Positions 28,074 to 38,276 of a stretch of 49,395 nucleotides of DNA are shown piece by piece. This DNA comes from Hyphomicrobiales bacterium (GTDB taxonomy: Bacteria; Pseudomonadota; Alphaproteobacteria; Rhizobiales; Beijerinckiaceae), in contig JAPLOV010000168.1 in the NCBI GenBank assembly GCA_026400565.1, positions 18,377 to 67,771 of the forward strand, in the 5' to 3' direction. The notes below the pieces were generated by a model. It made no database searches. It saw nothing but the letters and a program-made list of their open reading frames with translations, and had not been told where the DNA came from. Made by a program: the position numbers and the translations under genes. Within the stretch, counting starts at the first letter, position 1. The number at the start of each line of letters is the position of its first letter.

Positions 28074-28523
28074 ATGACACTCAATCCGGGCGTGACACGC
28101 GCAGGCGAGGGCCTTGAGGGCATCGCCTGGAACATCCTTGGCCAGACCTATGTGCCGAAGGAGGTCTCCGAGCATTCCTTCGCCTGGCACGCGACGTTCC
28201 CCGCCGACACTTTCGTGCCGCCGCACATCCACCCGACCCAGGACGAGTTCATCTACATGCTCGAAGGCCGGCTGGAGCTGATGCTCGACGGGCGCGAGAT
28301 GCAGGCCGGACCCGGCGATCTCGTCAGGATGCCGATGGGTCTGCCGCACGGCATCTTCAACCGCAGCGGCGAAACCGTGAAATGCCTGTTCTGGGTGTCA
28401 CCGACGCGCAGGCTCTACGACCTCTTCTGGGCGATACATTCGATGGCTGAGCAGAACCCGGCCGAGGTAGTCGCCCTCTCGGCCCGGCACGAGGTCGATT
28501 TCCTGCCGCCACCCGGGGCCTGA
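28074..28523 (+). CDS. Cupin domain-containing protein
   Basis: FPADTFVPPHIHPTQDEFIYMLEGRLELMLDGREMQAGPGDLVRMPMGLPHGIFN. Confidence 0.9.
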   Translation: MTLNPGVTRAGEGLEGIAWNILGQTYVPKEVSEHSFAWHATFPADTFVPPHIHPTQDEFIYMLEGRLELMLDGREMQAGPGDLVRMPMGLPHGIFNRSGETVKCLFWVSPTRRLYDLFWAIHSMAEQNPAEVVALSARHEVDFLPPPGA

Positions 28524-28548
28524 CACTTGGTCAGGCCTGCCTGCGCGG

Positions 28549-29927
28549 CTATCCCGTCTTGCGGTTGACCTGCGCGAGCGCAAAGCCCACCGTGCCGGCA
28601 TAGCCGCGCACGATGGCCTTGCGCTCGTCATGGGAGAGCACGCGCTCGATGTCGGCAAAGCCGGCAGGAGCCAGCTTCTCGACCTCGTCGATCACGCGCT
28701 CCGGCCCGCCCTTTCGGTTGAGCGCCACGATCTCGGCGGTCTTCGGCAGGCGGTCCGCTTCGTAGGCCTGCAACGCCTGATAGGGATGTTCGGCCCGTGC
28801 AGCGAACGGGCGTCGAGGATGGCCTGGCTCGCGCCATTCGAGCCGACCGGATACATCGGGTGGGCGGCATAGCCCAGCAGGGTCACGCGGCCATGGCTCC
28901 AGCGTGGCAGCGGGTCGCGGTCGCACATCGGGTATTCGTAGAAGGCGTCGGTGGCGTGGATGAGACCCGTCACGTCGAAGCCGGGAATGGCATAACGCCG
29001 CGCATAGGGCAGAACCTCGTCGAGCCGCCCCCGTCGCGACCAGCTCTCCTTGCCGGGCGGATGGGGCGTGTCGCTGACCCGCGCCGTGACCACCCAGTTG
29101 GTCAGGCGTGTGCCCGGCGCAGTGCCATCCGCGATCGGATAGAGCACCAGCTTGGCGCCCATGCCTCCGGCGATGATCATCGAGCGGCCACCCAGGAAGG
29201 CCAGATGATCGGCTGCACCGCGCCACATCATCACGCCATTCCAGCGCGGCAGGCCCTGCTGCGGGGCATAGTGGGCCCGCACCACCGAATGGATACCGTC
29301 GGCCCCGACCAGCACTTCGGCCCGCAACGTCTCGCCGCCTGATCCATCGATGCTATCCACGAAATGCGCCGTCACGCCGCCCTCATCCTGGATGAAGCCG
29401 GCCAGCTTGCGGCCCGTGCGGATCGCGCCCGCACCAAGCCGCTCGACCACGGCATCATGGATGAGCTTTTGCAGCCGGCCCCGGTGGATCGAGAACTGCG
29501 GCACCTCGAAACCTGCCGCCACGCCGCGCGGCTCACGCCAGACGATCTGCCCGATGCGGTTCATGTAGAACAATTCCTGGATGCGGATGCCGGCCGCATC
29601 GAGCGCCGGCAGCAAGCCCAGATCGGCCAGTTCCTTGATGGCGTGCGGCAGGGTGTTGATGCCGACACCCACCTCGCGCACCGCGCTGGCCTGCTCGCAG
29701 ATCACTGAGGAGATGCCGCGCCGGTGCAGCATCAGCGCCAGCACCAGCCCCCCGATGCCTGCCCCGGCGATGATCACCTTGGGTCGCAACGATGCCTGCG
29801 CGCGCCGGTCCATGGCGGGATGTACTGGAGAGGGCACCACCACGGCAAGATCCTTGCGCCGTGACGCACTGCCCTTGTCAACCTTCAAGTCCTTCTTGCC
29901 CGACTTGCCCTTGTCTGACCGCACCAT
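28549..29927 (-). pseudogene. Flavin-dependent monooxygenase/oxidoreductase disrupted by a frame-changing deletion
   Basis: KVIIAGAGIGGLVLALMLHRRGISSVICEQ...VGADGIHSVVRAHY...RVTLLGYAAHPMYPVGSNGASQAILDARSL, then frame change; the other frame continues ARAEHPYQALQAYEADRLPKTAEIVALNRKGGPERVIDEVEK. Confidence 0.85.
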
Positions 29928-30114
29928 CTGCCCGTCCTCACGCCTGTCCTGCTGGCGCATAGTGGCGAGCTTTGCCGGGTGGGCGCAAGCCTTGTCGGCA
30001 AACACGGTTTCCGGCTGCCCCTTGCAGGTTGCCGGCGCGATGGGCATAAACTGAGGCCGTGCGCCGCATCGGGTGCATGCCCAACCCTGCTGTCCCGTCC
30101 CCGAGGAGTTCCCA

Positions 30115-30675
30115 ATGTCAGGCTGGATCTTGCTGGCGATCATCGCCGCGGTCGCGATCTATCTGGTCACGGCCTACAACACCATGGTCACCTTGCGCCG
30201 CCGGGCCGACCAGGCTTTCGCCGACATCGACGTGCAGCTCAAGCAGCGCCACGATCTCATTCCCAATCTGGTGGAGACCGTGAAAGGCTACGCCACCCAT
30301 GAGAAGGAGACGCTGGATGCGGTCATCAAGGCCCGCAACGGTGCTATCGCCGCATCTGGCCCCAATGCGCAGGCCGCGGCCGAGCAGCAACTTAGCGGCG
30401 CCGTCGGCCGCCTGATGGCGCTGGCCGAGGCCTATCCGGATCTCAAGGCCAACACCAACTTCCTCAAGCTCCAGGAAGACCTCGGCGGCGTCGAGGACAA
30501 GCTTTCGGCGGCGCGGCGCTTCTTCAACAATTCGGTTGGCGAGTACAACGCCCAGATCGAGTCCGTTCCTGCGGTGTTTTTTGCCTCGAAGTTCGGCTTT
30601 TCCCCGCGCGAGTTCTTCGATGTCGGGCCAGAAAAGCGCGCCGAGATCGAAGTGGTACCGAGCGTCAAGTTCTGA
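30115..30675 (+). CDS. lemA: LemA family protein
   Basis: NTMVTLRRRADQAFADIDVQLKQRHDLIPNLVETVKGYATHEKETLDAVIKARN. Confidence 0.95.
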   Translation: MSGWILLAIIAAVAIYLVTAYNTMVTLRRRADQAFADIDVQLKQRHDLIPNLVETVKGYATHEKETLDAVIKARNGAIAASGPNAQAAAEQQLSGAVGRLMALAEAYPDLKANTNFLKLQEDLGGVEDKLSAARRFFNNSVGEYNAQIESVPAVFFASKFGFSPREFFDVGPEKRAEIEVVPSVKF

Positions 30676-30715
30676 GCAAGTCATGGAGCGCTGCTGCCCG
30701 GCGAGGACGTGAGCG

Positions 30716-31768
30716 ATGAGCGGCGAGGCATTCGGCCTCTACACCCACATCCGCAACAACCGCATCCGTTCGCGGCTTTTGCTGGCTGGGCTGTTCCTGC
30801 TGGCCTGGCTTGCCAGTTTCGGCGGCATCCTGGCTGCAATCGGCTTCACCGGCACGCCGCGCGGTGTCAATCCTTACACCCAGGCCCTGGACACGTTCAT
30901 CATGGCGGCGCCGTTCATCACGGTCGGCGTCGCCCTGTGGATCTTCATCGGCTACCAGATCAATGTTGCCATCATCGGCGCGGTGACCGGCGCGCGCGGG
31001 CTTGAACGGGCGCAAGCGCCCAAGCTCTACGGGATGCTGGAGAACCTGTGCATCTCGCGCGGCATCACCATGCCCAAGTTGATGATCATCGAGGATCAGG
31101 CGCTGAACGCCTTTGCCTCCGGCGTCAAGGAGAGCCAGTTCACAGTCACTGTCACGCGCGGGCTGCTCGACCATCTCGATGACGCCGAGATCGAGGCCGT
31201 GCTCGCCCACGAACTGACCCATATCCGCAATGGCGACGTCAAGCTGATGGTGGTCGCGGTGGTGATTGCCGGCGTGCTGTCCTTCCTCAGCGAGGTGGCC
31301 TTCCGGAACATGCGCTTCTCCGGCTCGTCCTCGCGCAACTCATCGGACAGCAACAAGGGGGCGGGGGCCGCGATCCTGATCGGGCTGCTGATCATGGCAG
31401 TGGCCGGCATCCTTGCCTCAGTGATCCGGTTCTCCCTGTCTCGTTCGCGGGAATATCTGGCCGATGCCGGTGCAGTGGAACTGACCAAGAACCCCGACGC
31501 CATGATCTCGGCCCTCCTCAAGATCTCGGGACGTGCCGATATTTCAGGCGTGCCATCCGGCATCATGGACATGTGCATCGAGAACGATCCTGACGACATG
31601 TCGGATATCTTCTCGACGCATCCGTCGATTTCCAAGCGGGTTCAGGCGCTGGTCGGGGCCGCCGGCGGCCGCCTGCCGCCCCGTCTCAATGAGATGTCCC
31701 TGCGTCCGCCGCTGACCGCGATCGTTGAGGCGCGCGGGCCGTGGGGCGCGCGCCACCCCAGCGAGTGA
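30716..31768 (+). CDS. M48-family (HtpX-like) membrane metalloprotease
   Basis: AVLAHELTHIRNGDVKLM (HExxH); SREYLADAGAVELTKNPDAMISALLKISG; downstream of lemA. Confidence 0.93.
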   Translation: MSGEAFGLYTHIRNNRIRSRLLLAGLFLLAWLASFGGILAAIGFTGTPRGVNPYTQALDTFIMAAPFITVGVALWIFIGYQINVAIIGAVTGARGLERAQAPKLYGMLENLCISRGITMPKLMIIEDQALNAFASGVKESQFTVTVTRGLLDHLDDAEIEAVLAHELTHIRNGDVKLMVVAVVIAGVLSFLSEVAFRNMRFSGSSSRNSSDSNKGAGAAILIGLLIMAVAGILASVIRFSLSRSREYLADAGAVELTKNPDAMISALLKISGRADISGVPSGIMDMCIENDPDDMSDIFSTHPSISKRVQALVGAAGGRLPPRLNEMSLRPPLTAIVEARGPWGARHPSE

Positions 31769-31790
31769 GCCCGGCGGCGTCGGTCCGCCG

Positions 31791-32576
31791 TCAGAACAGC
31801 GAACCCTGTCCGCCATCCGTGCTGGCCCGGGTCGTTCTCGCGCGGGTGTTCCCTGCCTTCGGCGGCTTTGCCGGCGCAGCCGCCAACCTGCCGGAACCGT
31901 CCGTCTCTGGCGCGGGCTCCCATGGCGCATGCAGGTCCGGTCCGTCACGGCCAACCTTGTTCACGGCAGGCCCGATCCGGACAATCTCCAGCGCATCATC
32001 GGGTGGTGGCTGCAGCAGGTGGAAGGCCTCGTCCGGCGTTGTCTCCGGGTCCAGCCACGCCTGATGCTGGGCTGGCGCGATCATCACCGGGCTGCGTGGA
32101 TGGATCGCCGACATCAGGCCGTTGGCATGGGTGTTGAGCAGCGCCACCGTGTCGATCTCGCTGCCATCAGGCGCCGACCAGGTCTCGTGGATCGCGGCGA
32201 AGGCGAACAGCCCGCGATCGGGACGGCGGAAGAGGTAGGCCCGGTTCTCCTTGCCAACCCTGTGCCATTCATAGAACCCGTCAGCCGGCATCAGGCAGCG
32301 CCGCCGCATGAAGGCCGCCCGGAATGATGGCTTCTCGCGCGCCGTCTCGGAGCGCACGTTGATGACCAGCGGAAACGCCTTCGGGTCCTTCACCCAGCCG
32401 GGCAGGAACCCCCAGCGCTTCAGTCCGAAGTGCACCCCGCCCCTGCCAGCCACCACCACCGGTACGGGTTGGGTCGGCGCGATGTTGTAGCGCGGCGGGA
32501 AGTTCGGCTGCTCGGGGTAGCCGAACAGGTTTCGCACCGCTTCCGGCGGCAAGGTCAGCGCGTAGCGTCCACACAT
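31791..32576 (-). CDS. SOS response-associated peptidase (SRAP/YedK family)
   Basis: MCGRYALTLPPEAV (catalytic Cys2), FPPRYNIAPTQPVPVV, GFLPGWVKD, NVRSETAREKPSFRAAFMRRRCLMPADGFYEW. Confidence 0.95.
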   Translation of the reverse strand: MCGRYALTLPPEAVRNLFGYPEQPNFPPRYNIAPTQPVPVVVAGRGGVHFGLKRWGFLPGWVKDPKAFPLVINVRSETAREKPSFRAAFMRRRCLMPADGFYEWHRVGKENRAYLFRRPDRGLFAFAAIHETWSAPDGSEIDTVALLNTHANGLMSAIHPRSPVMIAPAQHQAWLDPETTPDEAFHLLQPPPDDALEIVRIGPAVNKVGRDGPDLHAPWEPAPETDGSGRLAAAPAKPPKAGNTRARTTRASTDGGQGSLF

Positions 32577-32586
32577 CCATCAAGAC

Positions 32587-32602
32587 TAGTCCATCTGGAC
32601 TA
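32587..32602. promoter_or_regulatory. Dyad TAGTCC-ATCT-GGACTA just upstream of the SRAP start
   Basis: 6-bp perfect arms, 4-nt centre, 11 bp from the start codon. Confidence 0.35.
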
Positions 32603-32671
32603 TGTTTTCAGCCCATTGCGAACATCATTTCTTTTCATCTTTGTGGTCTTGATGGGCCGTCCGAGTTCCGC

Positions 32672-33163
32672 GTGGTTGCCTCCGTGTCGCATCTTGATGT
32701 CCAGCAAAGTGACAGATTCGTTGCGTCTTCGAGGCTCTCGACAGACTACCTCAACCTCTATGCCGAAGCCTTGATGCTGATCGAGATGGCGGCGTTCGAT
32801 CCCGAGGTGATGTCCGAACTGAAGGCGTGGAAGCCCGTGGGCTATCTCGAACACTTCCAGGCATCAAACCTGCGCTGTGCGTGCGCTGCCAGCGAGGCCT
32901 ATATGGCCCTTGACCCAACGGCACGCCGAGCCTTCGAGACCTTGTGCAGCGCCAAGAACCAGTTGGTCCAGACGGTTATCATCACGCTCGACGAGGGTGG
33001 CGAGACCGGTTCGCATGCGGCGGTCATCGAGATTGCCGCTGAAGCGTTCCGCAATCTGTTTTCCCGCGCCAATGCCTTCATCAACGCAGGCGGCGACATG
33101 GAAATGGCCGCTTACGACAAGATCGAATTGCAGGCCGCCATCGACCGGATCCTGTCGCTGTAA
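32672..33163 (+). CDS. Conserved hypothetical protein
   Basis: SSRLSTDYLNLYAEALMLIEMAAFDPEVMSELKAWKPVGYLEHFQASNLRCACAASEAYMAL; coding-like composition. Confidence 0.7.
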   Translation: MVASVSHLDVQQSDRFVASSRLSTDYLNLYAEALMLIEMAAFDPEVMSELKAWKPVGYLEHFQASNLRCACAASEAYMALDPTARRAFETLCSAKNQLVQTVIITLDEGGETGSHAAVIEIAAEAFRNLFSRANAFINAGGDMEMAAYDKIELQAAIDRILSL

Positions 33164-33182
33164 AGGGCTTCTGAAAACCGTT

Positions 33183-33214
33183 CCCGTCACTGCGAGCGCA
33201 GCGAAGCAGTCCAG
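33183..33214 (+). repeat. Dispersed repeat half-element CCCGTCACTGCGAGCGCAGCGAAGCAGTCCAG
   Basis: Closely matches the left arm of the element at 36282-36364. Confidence 0.75.
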
Positions 33215-33239
33215 TGCGCTCGCCAAGGCGCCAAGGCAG

Positions 33240-34223
33240 TCAGAGCCAGCGCTTGAGCTTGAAGAAGGTATAGGTGCCCACGGCAGAGGCGACCATCAGG
33301 CCTAGCGCCATCGGGTAGCCATAGGGCCAGTCGAGTTCCGGCATGTTCTTGAAATTCATGCCGTAGGACGAGGCAATCAGGGTCGGCGGCAGGAAGATCA
33401 CCGCCGCCACCGAGAAGATCTTGATGATCTTGTTCTGCTCAAGGCTGACCAGTCCGAGTGTGGCGTTCAGGATGAACTGAACCTTGTTGTTGATGAAGCC
33501 GGCATGATCCTCGATCGACTGCACGTCGCGGATCGCGGTGCGCCATTCGGCATGGAAGCCGGAGCGTTTCGTCGGCCGCACCGAATTGGCCTGCAGGAAG
33601 ATCAGCATGCGCTCCAGCGACACCATGCTTTCGCGGACATTCGAGATCAGGCCGGCCTGCCGGCCGAGCTTGCGGATCACGCCTTGATAGCCGCCCGAGC
33701 GCTCGAGCCGGCCGCTGTCGCGCTCGAACACGGAGCGTGAGAGATCCTCGATCTGGTCCCCGACGCGCCCGAGGATCTCGGCGGCGCGGTCGATCACCGC
33801 CTCGATCAGGCCGTCGAGCACCGCTTCCGGCTGATGGCCGCAGCCACTCGGCTTGCAGGCCCGCTGCGTGAAAAGCACGAAGGAACGCGGCTCGTCATAG
33901 CGCACGGTGACGAGCGCCTGGGCTGTCAGGATGAAGCTCACTGGCACCAGGCTGGGTTGGTCCGTGTCGGAGTGGCACAGAACACGCGCCGTCATGTAGC
34001 GCGCATCATCCTCGGTGTAGATGATTTCCGAAGGTTCGAGATCGAGCATTTCCTCGCGGGTCGGGATCGAGATCCCGAGAAACTCCTCGACCTGACGATC
34101 CTCCTCGCGCGTCGGCTCCATCAGGTCGATCCACAAGGATTGGGCCGGCACGGTCATGCCGTCTGTCAGCACCAGCCGTTCGAGGCCGGCTCCGTTCGCA
34201 GATGGCACGTGGGCAAAGATCAT
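33240..34223 (-). CDS. CorA-family magnesium/divalent cation transporter
   Basis: C-terminal FFLPPTLIASSYGMNFKNMPELDWPYGYPMALGLMV (YGMNF, variant of GMN) and two TM segments. Confidence 0.93.
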   Translation of the reverse strand: MIFAHVPSANGAGLERLVLTDGMTVPAQSLWIDLMEPTREEDRQVEEFLGISIPTREEMLDLEPSEIIYTEDDARYMTARVLCHSDTDQPSLVPVSFILTAQALVTVRYDEPRSFVLFTQRACKPSGCGHQPEAVLDGLIEAVIDRAAEILGRVGDQIEDLSRSVFERDSGRLERSGGYQGVIRKLGRQAGLISNVRESMVSLERMLIFLQANSVRPTKRSGFHAEWRTAIRDVQSIEDHAGFINNKVQFILNATLGLVSLEQNKIIKIFSVAAVIFLPPTLIASSYGMNFKNMPELDWPYGYPMALGLMVASAVGTYTFFKLKRWL

Positions 34224-34310
34224 GGGGCAAACCGCAGCAGGAGGGCCGGCGCCGGGGCATGCGCTCGCGCGGCCTCACGCACCATTATCATGTGACAGCG
34301 ATGTGACGGC

Positions 34311-34340
34311 AAGACAAGACAAGACAAGACAAGACAAGAG
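34311..34340. repeat. Pentanucleotide microsatellite (AAGAC)5 + AAGAG
   Basis: Five perfect tandem copies of AAGAC plus one variant copy in the corA upstream region. Confidence 0.97.
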
Positions 34341-34376
34341 GCGGCAACACCGGCTGGGACCAGCGAGACCGGGCAC

Positions 34377-35306
34377 TCAGAGCCCGTATCGTCCCCAGAG
34401 CGCCCGCGCTTCCAGCGAGCCGATCAGATTGTCCGCGTCGATCAGGCTGACGCGCCCTTCCGGCAAGGCCGCGCCGGCGGACAGGTTCGGGATCAGCAGG
34501 CGCAACAGACCGCCGCGTCGCGCAGCCGGAACAAGGCGCAGATCCACCTCGTCACCGAAGCGGTGGCGCATGACGCCGCGCACATCGCCGAGCCCGTCGA
34601 CAAGGCCAAGCCCGGCCGCCTTCCGGCCAGTCCAGAAGGCCCCGTTGAACAGGCTCTCGTCGCCGCCGGTCAGCCGCTCGCCCCGGCTGGCCTTGACCAG
34701 GTCGATGAAGCTCTCGTGCACATCGGCCTGCAAGGCCTTGAGGCGCATCACATCCTCGTCGCGCTCCGGCATAAACGGGTCGAGCATCGCCTTGGAGTCG
34801 CCAGCCGTATAGATACGCCGCTCGATGCCGAGTTTCTCGATCAGCCCGGTCAGCCCAAAGCCTGCCGAAACGACGCCGATTGAACCCACCACCGAAGTGG
34901 GATCGGCAAAGATCTCGTCGGCCGCGCAGGCCAGCATGTAGCCGCCAGAGGCGCCCACATCCTCGATGAAGGCGAACACAGGGAGTTTGTGCTTACTGGC
35001 CAGCGCCTTGATGCGCTGATGGATCAGGTGCGATTGCGCCGGCGATCCGCCCGGTGAGTTGATCAGCAGGGCGACAGCCACGGCACCCTTGGCCTCGAAG
35101 GCCACTTCCAGTTGCGCCGCGACGCCGGCAAGCGACAGGGCGCTCTGGCCTGGCAACGAGGGCATGCCGATCGCGCCATAAAGCCGCACGACCGGCACAA
35201 GCGGGCGCGGCGCCGTCAGCGCCTTCGGCAAATAGCGGGCGGGAATCACCTTGCCGAGCATGGCGGCGAGGTCGGATGAGCGGCGCGAGAGCATTTTTGT
35301 GGGCAT
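34377..35306 (-). CDS. S49-family signal peptide peptidase (SppA/SohB-like)
   Basis: LLINSPGGSPAQSHLIHQRIKALA, AFIEDVGASGGYMLACAADEIFADPTSVVGSIGVVSAGFG. Start at MPTKML. Confidence 0.93.
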   Translation of the reverse strand: MPTKMLSRRSSDLAAMLGKVIPARYLPKALTAPRPLVPVVRLYGAIGMPSLPGQSALSLAGVAAQLEVAFEAKGAVAVALLINSPGGSPAQSHLIHQRIKALASKHKLPVFAFIEDVGASGGYMLACAADEIFADPTSVVGSIGVVSAGFGLTGLIEKLGIERRIYTAGDSKAMLDPFMPERDEDVMRLKALQADVHESFIDLVKASRGERLTGGDESLFNGAFWTGRKAAGLGLVDGLGDVRGVMRHRFGDEVDLRLVPAARRGGLLRLLIPNLSAGAALPEGRVSLIDADNLIGSLEARALWGRYGL

Positions 35307-35377
35307 GACTGGATGATGGGGAGCGGGCGTTATCGGCGCAAGGGCTGGCGCAAGGGCTGGCGCAGTGTCGCAGGGCT

Positions 35378-36259
35378 TCAGCTGCGCGGCGGCAGCGCGT
35401 CGAAGGCCTGCCTCAAGTTGCGCAGGTCGATCCAGCTCTGTCGCTTGGCGATCGGGTTGCGCAGCAGATAGGCAGGATGGAGCGTCGGCAGGGCCGGGAT
35501 CGCTCGCCCACCCACCTGATACTCGCGCCATTTGCCGCGCGCCGCCATGATGCCCGGCACGCCGAGCAGCGCCTGCGACGAGGGTCCGCCGACCGTCACC
35601 AGGATGTCGGGTGCCGCCAGCTCAATCTGCCGTTCGATGAAGGGCTTGCAGATCATCATTTCCTGCGTTGTTGGCGTGCGGTTGCCCGGCGGTCGCCAGG
35701 GAACGATGTTGGCGATGTAGACATCGCTGGCGCGCGAGAGCCCTATGGCCAGAAGCATCCGGTCGAGCAACTGGCCCGACACACCCACAAACGGCAGGCC
35801 AAGCCGGTCTTCGTCGGCACCGGGCGCCTCGCCCACCAGCATGATCCGCGCTTGAGGATTGCCATCGCTGAAGCACAGGCTCTTGGCAGTGGCCTTGAGG
35901 GCGCATCCCTCGAAGCTGGCGAGTGCGGCCTTGAGATCGTTGAGGCTGTGAGCCCCGCGGGCCAGCGCCGTCGCGCTGCGGGCCACATCGTCGGCGCTCA
36001 TCGCGGCGCCGGCCAGCGCAGGCCTGGGCGGCTCAGGCGCGGCGGAAGCAGCACGGTTCAGGGCACGGCCATCGCTCCGGGGCGCGGCAGCCGGCTCCGG
36101 TCCTGCGGCACTCCCCGGAAGGCGGTTTGATGCACCCCCTGTGGTTTCCGTGAAGCGGTCATGCGGTGCCTCATCCAGTGCGCAATCCACGCCTGCCTCG
36201 GCATGGAAGGCAAGGATGTCGGCAAGCTCGGAAGGGGTGAGGGTATCAGCAGATGGCAT
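35378..36259 (-). CDS. Uracil-DNA glycosylase, family 4-like
   Basis: MLVGEAPGADEDRLGLPFVGVSGQLLDRMLLAIGL...IANIVPWRPPGNRTPTTQEMMICKPFIERQI. Start at MPSADTL; the longer ORF runs into a dispersed repeat. Confidence 0.93.
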   Translation of the reverse strand: MPSADTLTPSELADILAFHAEAGVDCALDEAPHDRFTETTGGASNRLPGSAAGPEPAAAPRSDGRALNRAASAAPEPPRPALAGAAMSADDVARSATALARGAHSLNDLKAALASFEGCALKATAKSLCFSDGNPQARIMLVGEAPGADEDRLGLPFVGVSGQLLDRMLLAIGLSRASDVYIANIVPWRPPGNRTPTTQEMMICKPFIERQIELAAPDILVTVGGPSSQALLGVPGIMAARGKWREYQVGGRAIPALPTLHPAYLLRNPIAKRQSWIDLRNLRQAFDALPPRS

Positions 36260-36281
36260 CCGATGAACGTAGCACGCCGTG

Positions 36282-36364
36282 CCCGTCATCGCGAGCGCAG
36301 CGAAGCGATCCAGCCGTGCCACCACATCGTTCTGGATGGCTTTGCCGCGCTCGGGATGGCCGGG
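36282..36364. repeat. Palindromic dispersed repeat (REP/MITE-like)
   Basis: Left arm CCCGTCATCGCGAGCGCAGCGAAGCGATCCAG, right arm CTGGATGGCTTTGCCGCGCTCGGGATGGCCGGG; imperfect inverted repeat with 18-nt spacer. Confidence 0.8.
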
Positions 36365-36451
36365 TTGTCACCACCCGCGCTGATCACCTCACCTCTTGCG
36401 CCAAGGCGCGCTCTCGCCCAAACACGCACCTGAGACATTCGTCAGAACAGG

Positions 36452-36471
36452 ATAGTTCATATCTAAACTAT
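36452..36471. promoter_or_regulatory. Dyad ATAGTT-N8-AACTAT upstream of ETF-QO
   Basis: 6-bp perfect arms in an AT-rich patch 50 bp upstream of the start. Confidence 0.4.
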
Positions 36472-36521
36472 ATCAGATGAATAAACCGTCCCGCCGAGCC
36501 GGCACATGATACGAGGACCAG

Positions 36522-38204
<1,683 letters not shown>

Positions 38205-38273
38205 CCCCTCAGGCAGCGCAAAGCGCGTTAGGGGAACACACTCCCCTCAAGCAGCGCGAGACGCGTTAGGGGA
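38205..38273. repeat. Tandem duplicated 31-bp hairpin repeat, 38-bp period
   Basis: CCCCTCAGGCAGCGCAAAGCGCGTTAGGGGA and CCCCTCAAGCAGCGCGAGACGCGTTAGGGGA separated by 7 nt. Confidence 0.9.
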
Positions 38274-38276
38274 GAA

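Noticed and set aside
34311-34340. CRISPR-like repeat
   Set aside because: 5-bp unit without spacers; a microsatellite. No CRISPR array or cas gene seen anywhere in the window.
36260-36325. N-terminal extension MVARLDRFAALAMTGTACYVHR on the UDG ORF
   Set aside because: It is a translation of the dispersed repeat; start reassigned to MPSADTL.
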